From positions 1-40,211 of the IMG/VR virus record IMGVR_UViG_3300017527_000325: a stretch of DNA of 40,211 nt. One strand, written 5' to 3'. Origin of the DNA: a virus. Shown one piece after another: positions 30,109 to 39,400 of this stretch. Made by a program: the position numbers and the translations under genes. A model generated the notes under the pieces. It was given only the letters and a program-made list of their open reading frames with translations. It did no database searches and was not told where the DNA came from. Positions within the stretch are counted from its first letter, which is position 1, and the number at the start of each line of letters is the position of its first letter.

Positions 30109-32347
30109 AATAATATTTAAACATAGCAGGGCGGTTGGAGATGCTTTAATGTTCACTTCGGGCATCCGGGATTTTAAACTTTTATTTCCTGATATTGAAG
30201 TGAATGCGGATAGTAATTTTGGATTTTTATGGGATAATAATCCATACCTTACTAGATCATTAAAAAAAGGCGATGAGGGTGTAGAATTTTATAAGGTTGG
30301 GTATCCTATTATAAATAATGCTAATAATGCTAATACACACTTTACCCAAGCGTTCTTACTGGATATGGTAGCGATGGCTGATTTGCACGAACCCTTACCT
30401 CTATCATTAGGCGAGTTCTGTGCAGCATTCGGAAATGGGGCAGTTGGTGATCCGGATATCAAACATCCATTAGTACAAAAATACCGAAACTTATGTCAAG
30501 AATTTGCACGTCAACGTCCAGACATACATATGACTGATAAAGAGAAACAAGTTAACATTATTCGGGATGTTTATGGGTATGAAAAATACTGGGTAGTAGC
30601 TCCTGGAGGTAAGAGGGATTGTACTACTAAAATATGGGATTGGAGAAGATTACAAAAGGTCATTGATTATTATGAGGGGCAGATTAAATTTGTTACTATA
30701 GGGCGGAGCGATCATCTGGTAGAGAAGTTGGAGAATGTTATAGATTTAACGGATAAATTTAATGATGATTTTAGAAGTATTTTCTCACTTGTATATAATT
30801 CAGATGGGTGTATATCTGGAGTTAGTTTTTTAATGCATCTGGCAGCAGGTATCCCACCTAAATTAATTAAAGGTCAAAATAGGTCACGTAAACCTTGCGT
30901 AGCTATTTATGGAGGTCGTGAACCAACCACCTTTACTTGCTATACAAATCATCAGGTACTTCATACAAACGGAGCATTCTTCTGTTGTGATAATGGCGGG
31001 TGTTGGCAATCAAGAGTCACTCCAATACTTAAAGATCCGGATAAAAATAATCGAATGTGCCATAGTACTGTTAAAAGCGGTGGTAGAACTATTCCTTCAT
31101 GCATGGATTCAATAGTATCTGAAGATGTTATAAGAGCCATAGGAACTTATTATAGCGGTGATATTTACGAACCTCTTAAAAAGGGAATAATCGAAGCAAA
31201 ATCGCCAATAAAACAATATGAGGTTGTGGATACTGGCGAAAAAGAAATAAATATTTTAGCTTCTTTACAATCCAAAGGTGGCGGAGAACAATCTGCTTTA
31301 AAAATATACAAATTACTTGAGGACGATGGTTGGAAAGTCAATTTTTATCCTTGGGGAAATGTACACTCTAATTGGCAAGGTAATGGACTACGTAGGGACG
31401 TTTTCTGGGATTATGAAAAGAAAACACTTTCTGCAGATGGTATGGTAGATAAGATGAAACCCGGACTTCCGTTACTTTTTTATGCCAATGACCAAATATG
31501 GGATTTTGTTGAATGTGGAGAAGAGATTGTAGCTAAAAGCTCTAAAATTGTTGTGGGAATTAATTTTGCAAATGGAACACTTCCTAAATGTAAATGGGCT
31601 AATGAATCAGGAAAATTAAAAGCGGTAATTTTTCAGAATGACGAGAAGAAAAATGAGTTTTATCGAGATATGATAGGTTTTGAAAATACGGAGTTACTTT
31701 CGATGTTCGGAGCCATAGATCTGGACAGATTTCTTGAAATTTTACCAGCATCAAGGGGTAGTAATAGAGATGAATTAGTGGTACTCAAACACTGCACTCC
31801 TGATTGGAGAAAATATATAACTGAGCAATCAGAAAATACTGGAGAACGCATACATATTTGGCAAAAGCATGTCTTTAAAGAAAAGGATATAGTATTTTAT
31901 AATCGTTTGATGAAAGATACTAAAAATGTCCGTTTTGAATTCATGGAAGCCCACCCAGAATTGGTAAATGCGTATCCCAATAACCCAAGAATGGTGTTTC
32001 ATAAGTGGGATTCTATGGATGTTAGACAATTCTTATCTCGAGGACATTTGTATCTTTATAGAACATCCAACAAATGGCGAGACCAATATCCAAGAGGTGT
32101 TGCTGAAGCTCTTGCTTCAGGAATTCCAGTTATAACTGAACCTCGTGATGGAACTCGTGATAGAGTTGATAATGGAAATACTGGTATACATTGCATTGAC
32201 TACGATATGTTTGTCGATGCAGTTAAAAAATTACAACGTAAAGAAGATATGCGTAAGGCTATGGGACAACATGCCAAGGACTGGGCAAGGCTTAATCTGG
32301 ACCCCAAAAGATGGGTAACTGAATTAAATAGATTATTTTTAGGATAA
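30095..32347 (+). CDS. Two-domain glycosyltransferase (GT9-like + GT4-like) (750 aa)
   Basis: The N-terminal half resembles GT9 heptosyltransferases. HSRAVGDALMFTSGIRDF (near residue 9) parallels the G-D-x-x-x-x-x-P motif, APGGKRDCTTKIWDW (near 168) starts the second Rossmann fold, and ISGVSFLMHLAAGIP follows. From about 383 a GT4-type domain begins (INILASLQSKGGGEQSA), ending with RGVAEALASGIPVITEP (near 667). TTG 30095 is chosen over TTG 30086 because AGGAG (30081-30085) then has proper spacing. Like the fusion at 19497 it couples GT9 and GT4, but without the GT2 module. Confidence 0.82.
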   Translation: MTSRKIIFKHSRAVGDALMFTSGIRDFKLLFPDIEVNADSNFGFLWDNNPYLTRSLKKGDEGVEFYKVGYPIINNANNANTHFTQAFLLDMVAMADLHEPLPLSLGEFCAAFGNGAVGDPDIKHPLVQKYRNLCQEFARQRPDIHMTDKEKQVNIIRDVYGYEKYWVVAPGGKRDCTTKIWDWRRLQKVIDYYEGQIKFVTIGRSDHLVEKLENVIDLTDKFNDDFRSIFSLVYNSDGCISGVSFLMHLAAGIPPKLIKGQNRSRKPCVAIYGGREPTTFTCYTNHQVLHTNGAFFCCDNGGCWQSRVTPILKDPDKNNRMCHSTVKSGGRTIPSCMDSIVSEDVIRAIGTYYSGDIYEPLKKGIIEAKSPIKQYEVVDTGEKEINILASLQSKGGGEQSALKIYKLLEDDGWKVNFYPWGNVHSNWQGNGLRRDVFWDYEKKTLSADGMVDKMKPGLPLLFYANDQIWDFVECGEEIVAKSSKIVVGINFANGTLPKCKWANESGKLKAVIFQNDEKKNEFYRDMIGFENTELLSMFGAIDLDRFLEILPASRGSNRDELVVLKHCTPDWRKYITEQSENTGERIHIWQKHVFKEKDIVFYNRLMKDTKNVRFEFMEAHPELVNAYPNNPRMVFHKWDSMDVRQFLSRGHLYLYRTSNKWRDQYPRGVAEALASGIPVITEPRDGTRDRVDNGNTGIHCIDYDMFVDAVKKLQRKEDMRKAMGQHAKDWARLNLDPKRWVTELNRLFLG

Positions 32348-32348
32348 A

Positions 32349-32618
32349 ATGAGTAGCTCGTTTAAGGTAATTAATTATGAAAGGTTCGTTCGTGACAAAG
32401 AAAGAGGATCTGACGAAAACAAATTCAGAAAACTTTGGTATTTGGAAGACAAAGAATGTATCCTAGAGTTGATGGAGAGACTTAACGTTATGCTTGTTGC
32501 TATATTTTTAAACGCATTTATATACGAAAATAAAGAATTAAATGAACAGATATATGAATGTTTAGATTCAATAAATTCAATTCTATTGAAAATAGAGAAG
32601 GGGCAACTAAATGTATAG
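32349..32618 (+). CDS. Hypothetical helical protein (89 aa)
   Basis: I do not recognise this protein. It is acidic and all-helical, with a CILELMERLNVMLVAIFLNAF helix (about residues 37-57), amphipathic to hydrophobic, and a C-terminal helix (CLDSINSILLKIEKGQ). No signal peptide. TTAGGATAAA precedes ATG 32349, one base after the previous stop, and the 3' end overlaps the acyltransferase gene by eight bases. It may be a small partner subunit for the flanking sugar enzymes, by position only. Confidence 0.65.
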   Translation: MSSSFKVINYERFVRDKERGSDENKFRKLWYLEDKECILELMERLNVMLVAIFLNAFIYENKELNEQIYECLDSINSILLKIEKGQLNV

Positions 32619-33180
32619 AATACTAGACAAATTAGCTCGTTTACCAGATGCAATAGATCCTTCTGTTAAGTTTGGGGTTAATTGTGTTATTGGCAATAAT
32701 GTAAATGTAGAGGAGGATGTGATATTAGGCGATAATGTTTTTATAGGTCATGGAGCTACGATAAGACCCAGAACGACAATTGGTGACAATTCTGATATCC
32801 GTGCCAATGCTTTTGTTGCGTCAGATGTTGAAATAGGTAAACATGTTGTGATAATGCAATTTAGTAATATCGCAGGTAAGAGTAGATTACGAGATTATAT
32901 TTTTATTGGACCACATACTGTAATAACAAACTCAAATGAATTGGTTTCATCTTTTAGAAAAAAGGGTGAAATTAAACGGGTGCATGTTTATGATGGTGTT
33001 AGAATAGCTTCTAATTGCACCATATTACCAGGTGTCAAAATTGAAGAGAATTGCATTATTGGAGCTGCGTCTTTGGTTACTCAAGATATTTTAACATGTC
33101 AAGTTTGGTACGGAAATCCAGCAAAATTCATTCGTTATATTAAACCTGAAGAGGATTATAAAACACTTATTGGATTATGA
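32611..33180 (+). CDS. Hexapeptide-repeat acyltransferase (189 aa)
   Basis: Left-handed beta-helix hexapeptide repeats run from about residue 18 to 165: VNCVIGNNVNVEEDVILGDN, IGDNSDIRANAFVASDVEIG, then an external loop (ITNSNELVSSFRKKGEIKRV) and VRIASNCTILPGVKIEEN. The end is the usual WYGNPAKFIR cap. Such WbbJ/LbetaH enzymes transfer acetyl or other acyl groups from CoA to sugars, often as O- or N-acetyl decoration of surface glycans. Overlaps with both neighbours place it within the second sugar block. Confidence 0.87.
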   Translation: MYRILDKLARLPDAIDPSVKFGVNCVIGNNVNVEEDVILGDNVFIGHGATIRPRTTIGDNSDIRANAFVASDVEIGKHVVIMQFSNIAGKSRLRDYIFIGPHTVITNSNELVSSFRKKGEIKRVHVYDGVRIASNCTILPGVKIEENCIIGAASLVTQDILTCQVWYGNPAKFIRYIKPEEDYKTLIGL

Positions 33181-33884
33181 TTTCTATTTGTACACATATG
33201 TATCCTTGGCATAGGAAATTTAAGAGATCTCAAGAACTTATAAATGTTTTAATAGCATCTATGAATAAATGCAATCACAAAGAGGAATTAGAACTTTCTA
33301 TTGTGGACGCTGGTACCGAGGATATATGGTATAAAGGTAAAAACGCAAGAAGTCATGATTCTGGTGAATATTTAGAAAAGATAAAAAGTAAATGGAAAGG
33401 AAAATTGCAATATACTCTTGATCCTATGGGTTTGTTAAGTTGTAAAAATGGGAGTGATAAATTATGGCTAGCGTATCTTTCTGAGAAATCAGTTATACAA
33501 TCTTCTGGCAAATATATATTTACCAGTGGAATGGATATATATTTACCGAGAGATTTTGTTAATATTTATTTAGATAATGTGTATAAAGGTAGGTGTGCTG
33601 TCTTTCTCCCTTATCATGTAAGGAAAGGATTTCCCAGGAAAAGAACTCCAACAGAAGGATCATTTAGGAGTGCGAAGGGTCTGATAGGAATAACACGTGA
33701 TGACTATATTAAAAATGGCGGTACTAATATTAAAGATTACATAAGATTTCGTTACGATTCTGAACGGTACACTAGATTTAAGAAAAGTTTGAATATGGTG
33801 GTTATTAAAAATCAAAGTCTTCTTCATGTAGATCACCCAGGCTGTGATGAAGGCACTTCTGAGTATAAAGGCACTTGGAAATGA
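33177..33884 (+). CDS. Putative glycosyltransferase, GT-A type (235 aa)
   Basis: A first strand ISICTHMYPW, a middle FTSGMDIYLPRDFVN (about residues 117-132) that may act as the acidic metal-binding site, and an RSAKGLIGITRDDY segment (about 162-175) resemble the GT2/GT7-like acceptor half, where a G-x-x-x-x-x-R-x-x-Y/F loop is common. The family match is weak, so the call rests partly on gene context. ATG 33177 overlaps the upstream stop. The next gene overlaps by four bases when its ATG is used. Confidence 0.6.
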   Translation: MISICTHMYPWHRKFKRSQELINVLIASMNKCNHKEELELSIVDAGTEDIWYKGKNARSHDSGEYLEKIKSKWKGKLQYTLDPMGLLSCKNGSDKLWLAYLSEKSVIQSSGKYIFTSGMDIYLPRDFVNIYLDNVYKGRCAVFLPYHVRKGFPRKRTPTEGSFRSAKGLIGITRDDYIKNGGTNIKDYIRFRYDSERYTRFKKSLNMVVIKNQSLLHVDHPGCDEGTSEYKGTWK

Positions 33885-34549
33885 AACATCATATGTTTCT
33901 ACAACATATTTTGGACAAAAAGTACAGAGACGTTGCAGAAGTGGGGGTATTCACAGGTACTTTAACTAAAAGAATAGTCTCAAATAAAAATAGCTTAATA
34001 GAAAATTATTATTGTATAGATCCATGGAAACCTTATATTGAAGAATATGATAGAGTTCCTAGAGAAGAGGAGTATAGTCAATCTTGGTGGGATGGCATAG
34101 CTGAAAAAGTGTACGCTATTCAAAATGATTATCCTATAATAAAAATAGTACGTTTAAATTCCCTTTCTGCTGGTTTGTATTTTAGAAATAATGCTATGAG
34201 TTTAGATGCAGTTTATATTGATGCAGTTCATGACCGGACTAATATGATAATTGACTTGTGGAGTTGGTTACCTGTAATAAGAGATGGTGGCATGATAAGT
34301 GGTCATGATTATACGAAAAACTATGAAGAAATGGTGAAAATAATAGACATAGTATTCGGCAAAGATCTGAATGTACTTCTAATTAACCCAGAGAAATCCG
34401 CCATGTCTTATAAAAATGCTGATCAGGGTGGTAATTGGTGGGTTTGGATTAACAATCTGAATAAATACAAATACATAAAGCGATTAGAGGACACTTTTGG
34501 AGACTCTCTAGATTGTTCGCTTAATAAATTAAAAGGGCAGCAACAATGA
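33881..34549 (+). CDS. SAM methyltransferase, Methyltransf_24-like (222 aa)
   Basis: Motif I is AEVGVFTGTLTKRIV (about residues 18-32), then YYCIDPWKPY as the second acidic strand, DAVYIDAVHDRTNMIID (about 108-124) and IRDGGMISGHDY (about 132-143). This is the arrangement of Methyltransf_24 enzymes, which often act on sugars. ATG 33881 overlaps the upstream stop as ATGA; an in-frame TTG at 33875 is a weaker choice. It sits between two glycosyltransferase-like genes, so O-methylation of a sugar residue is the likely reaction by context. Confidence 0.78.
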   Translation: MKHHMFLQHILDKKYRDVAEVGVFTGTLTKRIVSNKNSLIENYYCIDPWKPYIEEYDRVPREEEYSQSWWDGIAEKVYAIQNDYPIIKIVRLNSLSAGLYFRNNAMSLDAVYIDAVHDRTNMIIDLWSWLPVIRDGGMISGHDYTKNYEEMVKIIDIVFGKDLNVLLINPEKSAMSYKNADQGGNWWVWINNLNKYKYIKRLEDTFGDSLDCSLNKLKGQQQ

Positions 34550-35292
34550 AAATATGTGTAACTGGCTGGTACTATGATAGGGATTTTTTAACTATTCTTA
34601 AGAAAATAAGTACAATGTTTGATACTACTATAGTTTCACATGAATTATTTAAACCTGTTCAATTTAGGAATGGCATAAAACATGTGTCTATTGATAATAT
34701 AGGATTGGAATGGGGGGCGTATGATTTTTATCTTAGGAACATGTGGGACGAACAGAGTGATGTTTTATTTATGCATGACGACATGAAACTAGCTTCTGCA
34801 GATGTTATGAATGACATTGCTCTTTTGAAACACGATTGCACATACATATTTAGGGATATTGCCGAAGAAAAAGCTAACGGTGGTAAGCATGGAAGAATGG
34901 TAAAATGTTCAGGAAGATTTCTAGAATTTATTAAAAACTTTAAATGTGATTGTAATTGGATTAAATCGAAGAAAGATCAACACAATCCAAAGGTGTCTCT
35001 CCCAGCAATGAAGCCACACTACGGTTTCTGGTATGATCAGTTTAATCATGGGCATGTCTCAGGAAAACCTCCGGAGGGAACAAGACATTATAATTCGGCT
35101 ATTGAACATTTTCATTGGACTTTAGGTCGTATTAGAGACCAGAGATGTGGTCCTAAGGAATCATGGCCTAATCCTGCAATCAAAATGGATGTGGTAAATA
35201 GGGCATTTTTTGACGAGGTTATACCAGGACGACGTAACTGTTGGAAGCATGTTGAAAGAGAAATAAAAAGATGGGGAACGAAAAGACAATAA
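34546..35292 (+). CDS. Putative GT-A-fold transferase (248 aa)
   Basis: The N-terminal strand is KICVTGWYYDRDFL. LEWGAYDFYLRNMWDEQSDV followed by FMHDDMKL (about residues 75-80) resembles the DxD-type acidic site of phage-associated GT-A enzymes. The C-terminal 100 residues are His/Trp/Arg-rich (HYGFWYDQFNHGHV). I cannot assign a CAZy family, so this is a context-aided call. The start overlaps the preceding stop by four bases, continuing the coupled string from 32611. Confidence 0.55.
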   Translation: MKICVTGWYYDRDFLTILKKISTMFDTTIVSHELFKPVQFRNGIKHVSIDNIGLEWGAYDFYLRNMWDEQSDVLFMHDDMKLASADVMNDIALLKHDCTYIFRDIAEEKANGGKHGRMVKCSGRFLEFIKNFKCDCNWIKSKKDQHNPKVSLPAMKPHYGFWYDQFNHGHVSGKPPEGTRHYNSAIEHFHWTLGRIRDQRCGPKESWPNPAIKMDVVNRAFFDEVIPGRRNCWKHVEREIKRWGTKRQ

Positions 35293-35306
35293 TCTTGGAG
35301 ACAGAA

Positions 35307-35990
35307 TTGAAAAAGAAACTTTCAGTAATTATTGCTGTATTGGATAGTAGAGACGTTTTTGCTCGTCAAGCTTTGTATTTTCACAAGATGGGTATAGAAG
35401 ATGTCGAGTATATATTTTTAGATGATGGTAGCGAACCCCCCTTAGAATTACCTCCCATGGTAGATAACGAAGTGTACCTATTTAAAACTAGAGACTCGAG
35501 ACCTTGGTCACAACCATGTGCCAGAAATTTGGGATCCCTTTTAGCAGATGCTCCAAGATTATTAATGACAGACGTAGATCATATATTATCAAAAGAGGCT
35601 ATTCAATTTTGTCGGGATTGTGATGAAGACAAAGTCATGTTTCCCAGGTCTTGGGGAGTATTAAACAATCATGGAAAAATAAATCAAGAACTCCATATAT
35701 TATATGACCATGGTCTAAAAGAAGAACTATACAATTCTCGTAAACTAAATGCTGGAATGCATCATAATACATTCATGATTAAAACTGACATATTTATGCA
35801 TTTAGGGGGGTATAATTCTAAATTTTGTGGTAAATACGGGGGTGACGATACCGATTTTTCATCGCGGTATGGAGACCTCCATAAGAAAGGAGGTGCAAGA
35901 AGACATGTAATGGGGCCGGGGATATTTGTTTATCCAGATCCTCAGAAAGATGTAAAAAACTTATTCCACTCTTTAAGAAAAGGGAAATAA
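35307..35990 (+). CDS. GT2-like glycosyltransferase (227 aa)
   Basis: LSVIIAVLDSR is the GT2 first strand, YIFLDDGSEPP the nucleotide-binding acidic turn, CARNLGSLLADAPRLLMTDV the R-N-x-G helix, DVDH (about residues 84-87) the DxD-like metal site, and GGDDTDFSSRYG (about 180-191) the acceptor-side ED motif. TTG 35307 is preceded by TTGGAG at good spacing; ATG 35271 would add 12 residues and overlap the upstream gene by 22 bases. It is the last sugar gene before the secreted and fibre-like genes. Confidence 0.75.
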   Translation: MKKKLSVIIAVLDSRDVFARQALYFHKMGIEDVEYIFLDDGSEPPLELPPMVDNEVYLFKTRDSRPWSQPCARNLGSLLADAPRLLMTDVDHILSKEAIQFCRDCDEDKVMFPRSWGVLNNHGKINQELHILYDHGLKEELYNSRKLNAGMHHNTFMIKTDIFMHLGGYNSKFCGKYGGDDTDFSSRYGDLHKKGGARRHVMGPGIFVYPDPQKDVKNLFHSLRKGK

Positions 35991-35991
35991 A

Positions 35992-36384
35992 ATGAAAACA
36001 TTAATGGTAGTATTGATAATTTTATTGGCGACTTTATCAGCTCAATCTGCAGAAGTTACTTTCGGATGGGACCCAAACACAGAATCCGATCTTGCTGGTT
36101 ATAACTTATATCAATCAGCTACTTCAGGATCTTATGAAGCGGGTGTAAATGCAATATCTGTAACTTGCGCTCCAAAAGCAGATAAGGATTGCGTTAGTTA
36201 TACATTAGAGAATCTAGAAGATGGAACTTACTTTTGGGTAATAACTGCCTTTGATACGGAGTTTAACGAATCAGATTTTTCAAATGAGGTTTCATTATCG
36301 ATAGATTCCACAGCTCCGGACGCTCCGGCATCTTTTACTGTAACTATTAATGAAGTACATTCAGTAAAAGTTTCTGTGGATTGA
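35992..36384 (+). CDS. Secreted fibronectin type III protein (130 aa)
   Basis: A clean Sec signal peptide (residues 1-20, ending AQSA before EV) precedes one FN3-like domain. The domain carries VTFGWDPNTESDLAGYNLYQ (about residues 22-41), YTLENLEDGTYFWVITAFD and the closing SDFSNEVSLSI strand, then a Pro-rich start of a second repeat (TAPDAPASFTVTI) that ends abruptly. Export by the host is implied. FN3 repeats of this type are usual in bacterial extracellular enzymes and phage adhesins. AAAGGGAAATAAA precedes ATG 35992. Confidence 0.82.
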   Translation: MKTLMVVLIILLATLSAQSAEVTFGWDPNTESDLAGYNLYQSATSGSYEAGVNAISVTCAPKADKDCVSYTLENLEDGTYFWVITAFDTEFNESDFSNEVSLSIDSTAPDAPASFTVTINEVHSVKVSVD

Positions 36385-36471
36385 ATGGCCATTGGAAACT
36401 ACATAAATAGGGTATTAATTTTAAAACAGACGAGCGCAGCACCACCGTCAGGCGTAAACATGACGCCATAG
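36385..36471 (+). CDS. Possible 28-residue ORF
   Basis: ATG 36385 overlaps the upstream TGA by frame shift (TTGAATGG) and gives 28 residues (MAIGNYINRVLILKQ, then a Pro/Ala/Ser stretch), ending in TAG at 36469-36471, 15 bases before the next gene. There is no clear ribosome site beyond coupling to the upstream gene. It may be a remnant of the FN3 protein's second repeat or a tiny gene. Low certainty. Confidence 0.25.
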   Translation: MAIGNYINRVLILKQTSAAPPSGVNMTP

Positions 36472-36486
36472 AGATAAGACAAGTCT

Positions 36487-39400
36487 ATGAATACAAAACA
36501 AGTAGATAGAAAACACACGCCTCATTTGTTCTTTGAGCCACGGATGACACCCCATCCAGATTGGGCAGCAGATACGGATTATGTTGTCGGTGATATAAGA
36601 ACCGTTGATGACTACGAATATCGATGCGTAGAGGATCATCATAGTTCAAGTTTATTTGGGGATGACTCTATCAATTGGAACCGATATGGGCATATCCCAT
36701 ATACGGACACCGAAGATCCACCTGTTGATCATCCGGTTTATGATTTGCCACATGTTGACCTTGACCCAATCCCGGTGGATTTCCCAAATGCAATCAAGGT
36801 GATTAAGAAAAAAGCTTTTGATGGACATGTGTATCTTGCCATTCATAAGTTGAGAACGGACATCTGGTGGCAAAAAGAAGTTGATTCCAACCCGGTTAGG
36901 GTAGCGCAGGCGCAGCTTGTAGCACAGATCGAAACAAGCCCTGGTGTGTGGAGCGCAGAGCAGCCGTTTGACTTTGAGGAAGCCAATCTAACAAAAATCA
37001 AACGATATTATGTCGGCTATATCAAAGACGACATTGGGCCTTATGAAGATGTGGTATTCGGGCAAATATGGAATTTCGAGCAAGGCAACGTAAAGCAGGC
37101 ATTTTATGTCGATGTGCCTGGAGAGACAGTGCGGTTGACTTGGCAAGCAAGGGTCAAAACTTCTGCTATTGCCGACCCTGAAAACGACAAAAAGGGCTTG
37201 AGTTACGATGTATCAGATTATGAGGGTAACGTAACTCATACTAGTGAGGATGATCCACAAGAAGGGTGGAGAATCCATAAATGGACGTTCGAGCCAGATG
37301 GTTTTCAATGCCCTGATGTAGATAGCAGGACACCCCGCGAGAGATTCGATGATCGGGCCGGGCTTTGGATTGATCCGTATCTGTCAATTGATGAGCAGGC
37401 TACTTATATTGATGTGACCTGTGATGGGTATTACGTCAAAATGGTACTTAATAACACGGTTATGGATAGCGCACGAATCACTGACAATTCTGATGACGTA
37501 TTGTGTGTTGTTCGGGTAATAGCAAAGGAAACCGATGATTATTTCTTTAGCTATTCACTCCCAAGTACTACGCTAAGAGTGGTATCTCCAAACTGCGTTT
37601 GGATTAGACAGGTTGGGAATTTTGCCCAATGGGGCGATGGCGGTGATCTTGCCGACTCCGATGGACTAACAGTAGATTGGGTTTTTTATCAAGATCGCTT
37701 TTTTGTCCATTGGGATTGGGAGGTTAGCGGCTCTATTACGTTACCCAACAGCTTAGTAGACAGCGCTATTTTTCAAATGAGTTGGACAGCAGCAAATTTG
37801 ACAAGCGAAGATGTTATCTACGACAACTCAGGAACTGAAGCCGATCCTGGCGCATGGGCTGATTTAACAGGTGATAATTACGTGGGGTTTGTAGCGACTG
37901 AAATGAATATAATTACTGTGCCTATTGATTGGAATGCTGCTAGCGGGACTGCTCCTTGGTTTATGGGTACAGGCACAGACGGTTACTATGGTATATGTCT
38001 AAAAAATGGGACAGTTTTATCTGACCAAAATTTGACAATAGGAGTTTTTGTAGATTCAAAAGACCGAGCAAACGATGGCGGTACTTTCAACGATTGGGAT
38101 ACTGATGCCGATGGCAACTCCATTGCAGTAGGTTATATCTGTGAGCAATCATCTAATGGTCTTCGATACTACTGCCACACAGCACACACAGCAGGAGCAG
38201 GTAACGAACCACCTGACACTGACTACTGGCATGAATACCGCAAGACCCTTGGAGACCAGTATAAAGACCTCGTAATGGCAGCGCCGACAACCGGCAGTGA
38301 GATAACCGATATGGTTATTCCAATGGATCTTAGCTCCGATGGATTCGCATCAGACGGCGCAAGGCACCTCGAAATGGCCTCAGATGAAATTGAGTATACT
38401 GTTGATATAAACAGGGTCGGCCACGTTGACGTAATCGAAGACCCGCCGATTGAAACTGGGACTGTGGGTAGTGCTACGGATCATCTTGTCGGCCACTGGA
38501 AGATGAATGATAATGCTGCTAACGATACCATTGTTGACACTACCGGGAATAATGACGGAGAATATTTGTGTGATTCGGGTGACACCGAAGATATAACAAA
38601 TGCTGACGCAATACGAGGAACATCTTTACTTTTAACCGGTAGCCATCTAATTGATTTGAGAGATGCAGTAGCGGCTGCAACGACAGCTCTAACAAGTTTG
38701 GATGATTTTACGATACAATTTTGGTCCAAGCCCAATTTTGGTTATGATACGGCTAGCGAGGAGGGATTTTTTAGTATTGGGCAAGCGTATGGAAATGGGA
38801 TTGCTTGTTATTATAGACCCAGCAGTGATTTCTACCGGTTTACTACTCATTTGGGTACAAATACATATGATGATACAGCCGCCTTTACTTCAAATGAGGA
38901 ACTTCAAAAGTGGCGTTTTTTCGAACTTTCTCTTTCCCTTACTTATAATATTATTCAGATCCGAATTGATGGCGATGTTTTCACAACCTGGGCTATATCA
39001 GATAGCTGGGGCGCTGCACCGACTTACTTTTTTTTAGGGCGGGAACATTTTGGTGCTATTGCATATGGAGCATTTTATTTCGATGACGTAAAGCTAATAG
39101 ACGGCTGTATGTTACCCTACGGCGCATATTTCACCGGCAACGGGGCGATTGATACGGATCATGCTCATGAGGATATTACGTTTCTGTGGCAAGGGGCCGA
39201 TGCCACACCGATAGGCTCTGATGTAACAAACGATGGCGGTGACTACTCTACTGATGGCCCGATAGGGACGAAAGCATTTGATAATTCAGATGCGGGGGAC
39301 AATGCGAGCGCAGCGACTTCGGGCAATATCTCGGCGGCTGAAGGTAGCTTGTCTTTCTGGTTTAAGCCTAACTCCGCATTAGGCGCTGACTGTACGTTGT

